Of a stretch of 5,336 nucleotides of DNA, positions 1-5,058 are shown piece by piece. Made by a program: the position numbers and the translations under genes. This stretch comes from Desulfobacter sp. (GTDB lineage: Bacteria > Desulfobacterota > Desulfobacteria > Desulfobacterales > Desulfobacteraceae), in the NCBI GenBank assembly GCA_030145005.1, contig JAQYWJ010000158.1, positions 1 to 5,336 on the forward strand, in the 5' to 3' direction. Under the pieces are notes generated by a model. That model had not been told where the DNA came from. It saw only the letters and a list, made by a program, of their open reading frames with translations, and searched no databases. Position 1 is the stretch's first letter. Each line of letters opens with the position of its first letter.

Positions 1-950
1 GTGGCACTTGCCGATTCCGTATGGAGAACAATGAGCCTGCCGATTAACACCGGTGCGATATTCAGCCCTGTTTTGACATCGTAAACCGATTCGGTTTCTT
101 TGCCGCGCTTGATGGTGTAAATGTTGCCCGCCTGGATATTATCTCCGGAGCCCTTGTTTATAAAAGCGATGCGGTAATCGTTAACCAGAACATTGTCATT
201 TTCGGAACAGAGCAAAACCGCATCTATGGGATCAGGGTGTTCATCCACCTCAAGTATAGGCTGTCTTGGATAAAAATCCATGATCATATCTCCTGAAACC
301 ACATCCCTGCAGGATTTTTTAATCTTGCCGACAGCATATTGAGTATTGACTTCAATAATCTCAAGGTCGGCCTTGACCAAGTGTCTAATGCCTTTGTAGC
401 GGCGTGTGCCGATCTTTTGATCCACCTGGGAGGTGGAATAAATCTGGTACCTGTGCCCGGGAACAAAAGGGGGTTGGCCCGTGGGTCTGATGTAAATAAT
501 ATCATCTGTGGCCATCATGATATTGCCGTCTTTTTCCCGCAATACCGTGCCAAGAGCCGGCACCTGTTCTTCACGTATAAATCCGGTTCTGTGAATGGCA
601 GGATAATTAAACCGGGTTTCAACCGCCATCCGGGCTGGTTTTCCAGAACCCTGTTTTTTTAATTCAGGTTTGAGATACACCCTGATGGTGTTGCCCGGAT
701 AGATCCAGTGGGGATTTTTAATATTCTTGTTGAGTTCCCACAGACCTGGCCAGTCCCATTGGGAATCATAAAATTTTTGGGACAGATCCCAAAGGGTATC
801 ACCTTTTTTAATGGTGTAGTAAAAGCCTGTATCCTGATGTGTGTCAAACTTTTCTGCTTTTTCCCGGGCACCAAGCGGGGAAAAACAGGCAAAGATGAAA
901 AAAACAATTAGGAACACCAGGGGTGAAAACATTCTTTCGTGAACCGGCAT
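1..950 (-). CDS. LysM-domain exported protein, C-terminus cut by window edge
   Basis: I translated 316 residues with no stop from ATG at 950 down to base 1, so the gene continues beyond the left edge. The N-terminus is a signal peptide: charged start (HER), hydrophobic run at residues 8-22, plausible signal peptidase I site after LGA (residue 28). IFAC at 19-22 is a poor lipobox, so lipoprotein processing is possible but less likely. A LysM domain covers about residues 44-92, with YTIKKGDTLWDLS at its start and a NPHWIYPGNTIRV ending; LysM binds peptidoglycan glycan chains. The remainder (about 110-316) has no catalytic motif I recognise; it is beta-rich looking, with segments such as GTVLREKDG and SGDMIMDF, as in deltaproteobacterial LysM proteins of unknown role. 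The product probably sits in the periplasm against the wall. GGAGG four bases before ATG 950 supports that start over the in-frame ATG at 932. It is divergent from the HD/mot cluster. Confidence 0.85.
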   Translation of the reverse strand, partial: MPVHERMFSPLVFLIVFFIFACFSPLGAREKAEKFDTHQDTGFYYTIKKGDTLWDLSQKFYDSQWDWPGLWELNKNIKNPHWIYPGNTIRVYLKPELKKQGSGKPARMAVETRFNYPAIHRTGFIREEQVPALGTVLREKDGNIMMATDDIIYIRPTGQPPFVPGHRYQIYSTSQVDQKIGTRRYKGIRHLVKADLEIIEVNTQYAVGKIKKSCRDVVSGDMIMDFYPRQPILEVDEHPDPIDAVLLCSENDNVLVNDYRIAFINKGSGDNIQAGNIYTIKRGKETESVYDVKTGLNIAPVLIGRLIVLHTESASA

Positions 951-954
951 GGGG

Positions 955-959
955 CCTCC
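955..959 (-). promoter_or_regulatory. Ribosome binding site of the LysM gene
   Basis: On the minus strand GGAGG lies four bases before ATG 950. The spacing is a little short, but the next in-frame ATG (930-932) would be 22 bases away, so this site favours the 950 start. Confidence 0.6.
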
Positions 960-984
960 AATGATGTGTTGATTCTTGTAAATC

Positions 985-1014
985 TTGACTTTATTTAAGC
1001 TATTGTTCTATAAA
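985..1014 (+). promoter_or_regulatory. Sigma70-like promoter of the HD/mot gene cluster
   Basis: TTGACT (985-990) and TATAAA (1009-1014) are separated by 18 bases, each matching five of six consensus positions. Transcription would begin near 1021, giving a leader of about 35 nt before the HD gene at 1057. It is the only convincing promoter I see ahead of the four plus-strand genes, so it may drive the whole cluster. I saw no FliA-type or sigma54-type flagellar promoter here. Confidence 0.6.
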
Positions 1015-1021
1015 ATGTCAA
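993..1021 (-). promoter_or_regulatory. Sigma70-like promoter of the LysM gene
   Basis: Read on the minus strand, a perfect -35 box TTGACA (1021-1016) is followed after 17 bases by TTAAAT (998-993), a four-of-six match to the -10 consensus. The start codon lies about 43 bases beyond the -10 box. It fully overlaps the plus-strand promoter described separately. The assignment is by consensus only. Confidence 0.55.
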
Positions 1022-1056
1022 TATTTGTTACCTAAATTACAGGAAATGGATGCGAA

Positions 1057-1608
1057 ATGACAAGGATTGCTGATCTTTTGTTTGAAGTACGGATGCTCAA
1101 AGACTTGAACCGGACCGGATACACTTTTCTAGGCGTCGGACAGGAAAGTATTGCTGAACATAGTTTCACTACAGCTTTCTTGTGCTTTGTCATGGCCCGC
1201 CTTGACCCGGATGTAGATGCTGAAAAACTTATTTCCATGGCCCTGGTGCATGATACGGCCGAAGCCCGGACAGGGGATTTGAATTACGTGCATAAACACT
1301 ACAATACCGTGGATGAACCCCATGCGGTGTCTGATCTGATCCAGGGCCTTGACTGGGCAAAAGATATTCCCGAACTTATTGATGAATTCAACCGGGGAGA
1401 AACCATGGAAGCCCGGCTGGCCAATGATGCGGATCAGCTTTCCTTGATTCTTGAACTTAAAAAATTAAAAGATCTTGGCGCCACCTCACCTGAATCCTGG
1501 CTGCCCTTTGTGGCCGACCGCCTTAAGACTGATATGGGTAAACAGCTTGCCCGGGAGATTCTTGGCACACGCTGGGATGAATGGTGGAACCGTGGATATT
1601 CGGAATAG
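1057..1608 (+). CDS. HD-domain phosphohydrolase, YfbR/HDDC2 (HD_3) family
   Basis: A complete 183-residue protein of the size usual for the YfbR/HDDC2 family, cytoplasmic, with no signal or membrane segment. Members studied elsewhere remove phosphate from deoxyribonucleoside 5'-monophosphates using a divalent metal. The active-site set is intact by eye: R19 (LNRTGY), E34-H35 (IAEHSF), the HD pair H65-D66 followed by E69 and D74 (LVHDTAEARTGD), and D126 (NDADQL), which line up with R18, H33, H68-D69, E72, D77 and D137 of E. coli YfbR as I recall them. It ends in a Trp-rich tail (RWDEWWNRGYSE). The likely role is nucleotide-pool control or housecleaning; exact substrate cannot be read from sequence. 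The start is preceded by AGGA at 1041-1044, twelve bases away, a rather long spacing. It is the first gene after the promoter at 985-1014, with 25 nt before the next gene. No functional tie to the stator genes is evident. Confidence 0.85.
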   Translation: MTRIADLLFEVRMLKDLNRTGYTFLGVGQESIAEHSFTTAFLCFVMARLDPDVDAEKLISMALVHDTAEARTGDLNYVHKHYNTVDEPHAVSDLIQGLDWAKDIPELIDEFNRGETMEARLANDADQLSLILELKKLKDLGATSPESWLPFVADRLKTDMGKQLAREILGTRWDEWWNRGYSE

Positions 1609-1633
1609 ACAAGATACAGGTGTCGTTTGATTT

Positions 1634-3001
1634 ATGGCTTTGCGCCTTTCCATTTTATATGTGGGTTCCCGGTGTCCCCAAGGGCTTGCGTCTTCAGATC
1701 CGCACCTTTTGCTTGCCTGTGTAAATACGCCTGATGCGATAAAATCCCGGAAACAGCGACCGGATATTGTGCTGATGGATCCCTTTGTCCATGACGCCGA
1801 TGTTGACCCGGAAAAGGTCCGGTCATGGTTTGATGCGTTCTGCGTCCATAATTTCAAATTCTCTCCGGCAGTTTTTGTTATCGTACCTGAATATACCAAG
1901 AAAAATGTCCGATTAAGTCTTATGGCATCGGGTGCTGATCAGGTGGTGGACTGGCCTTTGAATATACGGGAGATTGAAGTCAAGGCCAAGGGCGCAATAG
2001 ATAAACTTCATCTTGAACAGGCACTTTTTTCCAAGACCGGTTCCCTTGAAAAATCCTTTGGATATCTGGATCGGTTTAAAAGCGAATTAAAAGAAGTCAA
2101 AGATGAGCTGCTTGAGGATAAGAGTAACCTGAACACTGCGTTGAAACAGATTCATCAGATGTCCGAAGAGCGCAGGCGTTTAAAGCAAAGCCTTTTGGAT
2201 ATAAAGACACAGATGACTGGGGATATGGAAGGGTTCGGTCGCATTCTTTATGCGTTAATTCGTCAGCGGGTGGAGCTTAATCGCGGTCATGGCGAGCGTG
2301 TGGGTAAAATTGCCTGTTTTATCGCAACGAAGATGGGCTTATCTCAAAAACAGTTGGAGGATTTGTCAAAAGCTGGTCTGTTCCACGAAACCGGACTTCT
2401 TTTCCTTTCAAAGGATTATATTTGCGAAAAAGTGCCCGGTGGGGGAGACGCAGATCAATATCCAGACAGCAGTCCCACAGTATATGATCAAGCTATGATA
2501 GTGCAGTTTCCGATTAAAGGTGCTGAACTGCTCAGCCATTGTCGGGGATTTGAGCAGGCAGCGGCTATTATCCGTTGTTTGAATGAAAATGTGGACGGCA
2601 CAGGATATCCTGATGGTTTGAAACGCCACCATATTCCTTTGGCGTCAAGAATTCTTGCTGCTGCGGATGAGCTGGAGACCCTTCGGGAGAACAACAGTTC
2701 CTTTGGCATTCAGGATTTGCTTTCAGGTCTTGAGCCTAAAATAGGCAGCCGACTTGATCCAAAGATCGCCGGATGGCTTGAAAAGTATGCGGTGCTACAT
2801 TGGGGCGGGAATACGCTCAAGGTGCGCGGTGTCGGCGTGGAACAGCTGAAACCGGGAATGATTCTCAGTGCAACGCTGTTCACCCAGACCGGCACCAAAC
2901 TGCTGCCTGCCGGGCAGACCCTGACCCGACAGGCCATTGATAAGATAATACAATATCACAGGGCATATCCTGTAGACGAAACTGTTTATATAAAGGTCTG
3001 A
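1634..3001 (+). CDS. Degenerate receiver plus HD-GYP-like regulatory protein
   Basis: 455 residues, cytoplasmic. Residues about 4-125 resemble a response-regulator receiver: D49 sits at the usual phospho-acceptor place (DIVLMDP), but the N-terminal acidic pair is missing, the Thr/Ser strand reads VIVPEY and the usual Lys-Pro reads WP. Residues about 137-197 look like a charged coiled coil. Residues about 205-350 form an HD-GYP-like domain: H219 (GHGERV), HE at 251-252 where HD is expected, Leu where the HDxGK lysine should be, F292 in place of the HPxxG histidine, and LNE (316-318) in place of HHE; yet DGTGYP (321-326) and AAADE (D345) remain. Residues about 395-455 form the VxxLKPGMIL tail domain seen in other HD-GYP proteins. 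Active HD-GYP enzymes hydrolyse c-di-GMP; this one has lost most metal ligands and is probably a non-catalytic sensor or scaffold. The start is fixed by an in-frame TGA at 1628-1630; AGGTG at 1618-1622 is a modest RBS. The stop is 5 nt before motA. Confidence 0.8.
   Translation: MALRLSILYVGSRCPQGLASSDPHLLLACVNTPDAIKSRKQRPDIVLMDPFVHDADVDPEKVRSWFDAFCVHNFKFSPAVFVIVPEYTKKNVRLSLMASGADQVVDWPLNIREIEVKAKGAIDKLHLEQALFSKTGSLEKSFGYLDRFKSELKEVKDELLEDKSNLNTALKQIHQMSEERRRLKQSLLDIKTQMTGDMEGFGRILYALIRQRVELNRGHGERVGKIACFIATKMGLSQKQLEDLSKAGLFHETGLLFLSKDYICEKVPGGGDADQYPDSSPTVYDQAMIVQFPIKGAELLSHCRGFEQAAAIIRCLNENVDGTGYPDGLKRHHIPLASRILAAADELETLRENNSSFGIQDLLSGLEPKIGSRLDPKIAGWLEKYAVLHWGGNTLKVRGVGVEQLKPGMILSATLFTQTGTKLLPAGQTLTRQAIDKIIQYHRAYPVDETVYIKV
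2992..2996 (+). promoter_or_regulatory. motA ribosome binding site inside the upstream gene
   Basis: AAAGG lies within the last codons of the degenerate HD-GYP gene, ten bases before motA ATG 3007. Ribosomes finishing the upstream gene (stop 2999-3001) would end almost on the motA start, which suggests translational coupling and matched expression of the two proteins. Confidence 0.5.
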
Positions 3002-3006
3002 AACGA

Positions 3007-3768
3007 ATGGATATTTCTTCAATAATCGGCGTTGTTTCCGGGGTTGGGTTCATTCTGGGTACCATTCTTCTGGGCGGTCCCATCAGTATGTTCATCAATA
3101 TCCCCTCTATTCTCATTGTTGTGGGCGGTACCATTGCCGCCACCATGATTGGTTTCCCGCTGGGTGATGTGATCGGCATAGTTAAAACCGCGATTAAGGT
3201 GTTCATGTTTAAAATTGAAAAAGCCGAGGATATCATTGCCAATCTTACGGAAATATCCAATAAGGCCAGAAAAGGAGGATTACTGTCCATTGAAAGTGAT
3301 ATTCAGAGTGCTTCGGATCTCTATCTGGCCCAGGCCCTGCAGATGACCGTGGACGGGGTTAAGACCGAAGATATCGGGCAAATCATGGAAAAAAAGATGG
3401 AGTTGACCAAAAAGAATCTGGATACCGGTTCGGCCATTTTCGCCAGCATGGCGGCCTATGCACCGGCATTCGGCATGATCGGTACGCTGATCGGCCTTGT
3501 GCAGATGCTGGCCAATCTGGATGACCCTTCAACCATTGGTCCGAAAATGGCCGTTGCCATGATTACCACATTTTACGGGGCCATCATGGCTAACCTTTTT
3601 TTCATTCCCATGAGCGATAAGCTAAAAGGGCGTACCGAAGAAGAAATTACCAACATGAATATTGTTTACGAGGGCATTTTATCCATCCGGGAAGGCGAAC
3701 ATCCCAAACTTATGGAAGACAAACTCAAAGTCTATTTGGGGGATGGTGCCAAGGAAGAAAAAAAGTAA
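3007..3768 (+). CDS. motA: Flagellar stator protein MotA (PomA-like)
   Basis: A complete 253-residue inner-membrane protein, the same length I recall for Vibrio PomA and shorter than E. coli MotA. It shows four hydrophobic segments: about residues 5-23, 28-50, 144-168 and 180-202, the first pair and second pair flanking a large cytoplasmic domain. Cytoplasmic charged residues that contact FliG are at PomA-like positions: R88, K89 and E96 (ARKGGLLSIES). The family signature AYAPAFGMIGTLIGL (150-164) carries P153, and P201 (FFIPMSDK) matches the second conserved proline of MotA. Five MotA surround two MotB in the stator, converting ion flow into torque on the rotor. The C-terminus is strongly charged (KEEKK). 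It follows the degenerate HD-GYP gene by 5 nt, while motB starts 181 nt downstream, an unusually wide gap. Family assignment is firm; the ion used is inferred from MotB. Confidence 0.95.
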   Translation: MDISSIIGVVSGVGFILGTILLGGPISMFINIPSILIVVGGTIAATMIGFPLGDVIGIVKTAIKVFMFKIEKAEDIIANLTEISNKARKGGLLSIESDIQSASDLYLAQALQMTVDGVKTEDIGQIMEKKMELTKKNLDTGSAIFASMAAYAPAFGMIGTLIGLVQMLANLDDPSTIGPKMAVAMITTFYGAIMANLFFIPMSDKLKGRTEEEITNMNIVYEGILSIREGEHPKLMEDKLKVYLGDGAKEEKK

Positions 3769-3811
3769 TCCCTGATTTTCATATTAAAGTCCGAATAACT
3801 TATTTAATTAT

Positions 3812-3824
3812 CGCCCTTTGGGCG
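3812..3824 (+). other. Short GC hairpin after motA
   Basis: CGCCC (3812-3816) and GGGCG (3820-3824) pair around a TTT loop, 44 nt past the motA stop. No T-tract follows, so it is not a classical intrinsic terminator; it could stabilise the motA 3' end or act as a weak pause or attenuator between motA and motB. Confidence 0.4.
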
Positions 3825-3837
3825 GACTGATAGCTGT

Positions 3838-3856
3838 TAGGAAATGGAAATTCCTA
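3838..3856 (+). other. Second hairpin in the motA-motB gap
   Basis: TAGGAA (3838-3843) and TTCCTA (3851-3856) are a perfect 6-bp inverted repeat with a 7-nt loop. It lies in an AT-rich stretch between motA and motB. It could be an RNA stem or a small operator; no known binding motif was recognised. Confidence 0.35.
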
Positions 3857-3937
3857 TACTATTAAATTATTTTCATGTTTGGTTGTGGGGGGCGTCTGGG
3901 TGTGGATAGGCCAGGGCAGCCCATGGCTGTTAGGTAG

Positions 3938-3942
3938 AAGGA
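3938..3942 (+). promoter_or_regulatory. motB ribosome binding site
   Basis: AAGGA seven bases before ATG 3950 is a well-placed site. It supports 3950 as the motB start and gives motB its own translation initiation, independent of motA. Confidence 0.7.
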
Positions 3943-3949
3943 TAAAGGC

Positions 3950-4756
3950 ATGGCTGAAAACGACGAAGATTCACGTAGCGGAAAACAAAAGGTCGTCAAG
4001 GAAGAAATTATCAATGTCACCGAAGGTGCGCCTGCATGGATGGCAACCTTTGCGGATTTGGTAACGCTTTTAATGTGCTTTTTTGTTCTTTTATTCGCCA
4101 TGAGTACCACCCAGCAGGAGACTTACAAAGAACTGGTCAAATCCTTGAGAAGTGCCCTAGGTGCCCAGGCTGTGCCTGAATCCGGTACCCGGGATGGATT
4201 GATCATGCGTCCGGTGCCTTCGGAAAAAACAGAGGACAGCCAGTCCATTGATGAACTTGGCGGCATGATTGAAAGGGAGATGGATGACATTGTTTCTGAA
4301 ATCAGGGAACTGGTCCTTTTTAATAAACTGGGCGGGGAGGTCAGTGTTACTAAAACCGAAGTCGGTGTGGTCATCACCATGTCCGATTTGCTGCTTTTTT
4401 CAGCAGGCGGCACCCAGTTATCGCCCAAGGGGTTGGAGATTCTTGAAAAAGTGGCAACGGTCCTGTCACGGCTTGCCTACCATGTAAAGATCCGGGGGCA
4501 TACCGATTCCGAGCCCATTACTTCATCCACTTATCCATCAAACTGGGAACTGTCTTCGGCCAGGGCGTCTACTGTTGCGCGCCTGCTGGTAGCAAACGGG
4601 GTGTCGCCTTTTTATATTTCTGCTGAAGGCTATGCCCAGTATCATCCCGTGGCCACCAATGATACGGCCCAGGGCCGGGCCCGGAACCGGCGGGTGGAGA
4701 TTGTTTATGAGCGTGACAGTATAGCCCGCCAGTTCAAAGACATGTATAAAAAATAA
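3950..4756 (+). CDS. motB: Flagellar stator protein MotB (PomB-like)
   Basis: A complete 268-residue protein. A short charged cytoplasmic N-terminus leads into GAPAWMATFADL, with D36 as the ion-binding aspartate at the start of the single membrane helix (about 30-52). The helix reads LVTLLMCFFVLLFAMS; the MCFFVLL part with C43 matches Vibrio PomB and differs from E. coli MotB, favouring sodium drive, an inference only. Residues about 53-72 are in the position of the plug that keeps unassembled channels closed. The periplasmic OmpA-like domain (about 145-255) has the peptidoglycan-binding signatures GHTDSEP (183-189), NWELSSARA (198-206) and the basic GRARNRRVEI end (242-251). It anchors the stator to the cell wall and partners MotA encoded upstream. 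Start chosen on the AAGGA site. Nothing clearly terminator-like follows; an inverted-repeat element begins within about 16 nt of the stop. Confidence 0.95.
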   Translation: MAENDEDSRSGKQKVVKEEIINVTEGAPAWMATFADLVTLLMCFFVLLFAMSTTQQETYKELVKSLRSALGAQAVPESGTRDGLIMRPVPSEKTEDSQSIDELGGMIEREMDDIVSEIRELVLFNKLGGEVSVTKTEVGVVITMSDLLLFSAGGTQLSPKGLEILEKVATVLSRLAYHVKIRGHTDSEPITSSTYPSNWELSSARASTVARLLVANGVSPFYISAEGYAQYHPVATNDTAQGRARNRRVEIVYERDSIARQFKDMYKK

Positions 4757-4771
4757 AAAATGCGCTATTTT

Positions 4772-4952
4772 GCCTGATTGTGAGCCGACAGGTTGTTACG
4801 GAATAGATAATTTTTTCAAGTTCAAGGCGGAAAATAAATTTAACCACAGACATACATGCCGTATTTCGAGGATTAAATTTATTTCTCCAACGCAGAAATT
4901 GGGCAAATTAGCATTCTGTAACAGCCTGTCGAGCTCTTCTCTGACCACAGGC
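4772..4952. repeat. Imperfect inverted-repeat element, MITE-like
   Basis: The two halves of this non-coding stretch are imperfect inverted copies. A 19-bp outer arm at 4786-4804 pairs with 4913-4931, with only two differences, both G-U compatible in RNA. A 12-bp perfect inner arm at 4832-4843 (AAATAAATTTAA) pairs with 4873-4884. Sequence between these arms is also partly complementary, with small gaps, and ATAC/GTAT near 4852-4864 lies at the centre. Outside, GCCTG at 4772-4776 and CAGGC at 4948-4952 may mark the ends. It contains no recognisable transposase. Size and symmetry fit a miniature inverted-repeat element or a REP/BIME-like intergenic repeat placed between convergent genes. The minus strand is open at 4796-5002 across it but lacks an ATG, so I do not call a gene. 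No clear target-site duplication was seen. Confidence 0.7.
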
Positions 4953-4969
4953 CTAAAGTATAGGAAGTC

Positions 4970-5042
4970 ACCCGGAGAAAGCCTTCCATCCTTGGGTTGA
5001 TGTTACAACCTCTAAGGAGGATAGGATCAAAATTCTCCGGGT
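4970..5042. repeat. Long stem-loop between motB and hsp20
   Basis: A perfect 10-bp inverted repeat, ACCCGGAGAA at 4970-4979 and TTCTCCGGGT at 5033-5042, encloses a second nested stem: GGTTG (4995-4999) with CAACC (5006-5010) around a 6-nt loop, extended by further partial pairing of 4982-4993 with 5014-5025 (nine of twelve). It starts 17 nt beyond the hsp20 stop in that gene's direction. Neither side has a T-tract, so it is not a standard intrinsic terminator. It may be part of the same mobile repeat as 4772-4952, a transcript-end stabiliser, or a small structured RNA. It also carries TAAGGAGG (5013-5020), a full anti-SD complement, without a credible ORF behind it. Confidence 0.6.
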
Positions 5043-5058
5043 AAAATCGTGATATATT

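Noticed and set aside
339..662. Plus-strand open frame of 107 codons
   Set aside because: It is antisense to the clearly coding LysM gene, has no RBS of note and no recognisable domain.
659..911. Open frames on both strands in this stretch
   Set aside because: Both are shadows of the LysM gene, whose true frame reads through here with the signal peptide and LysM motif.
1046..1060. Four-codon ORF (ATG GAT GCG AAA TGA) overlapping the HD gene start as ATGA
   Set aside because: The AGGA site is only one base from its ATG, too close for initiation; probably chance.
1486..1899. Minus-strand 137-codon open frame
   Set aside because: It spans the junction of two well-supported plus-strand genes in antisense and shows no family motif.
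3812..3824. Intrinsic terminator after motA
   Set aside because: The GC hairpin is not followed by a T-run, and motB needs transcription from upstream or its own promoter, which I could not find.
3862..4110. Minus-strand 82-codon open frame over the motA-motB gap
   Set aside because: Most of it is antisense to the conserved MotB membrane helix; no domain and no RBS that I can support.
4757..4771. AAAAT/ATTTT inverted repeat just after motB as a terminator
   Set aside because: The stem is only 5 A-T pairs and would be unstable; not a credible intrinsic terminator.
4770..5000. Plus-strand 76-codon open frame after motB
   Set aside because: It lies entirely within the inverted repeat and part of the next stem-loop, has no RBS and reads as low-information sequence.
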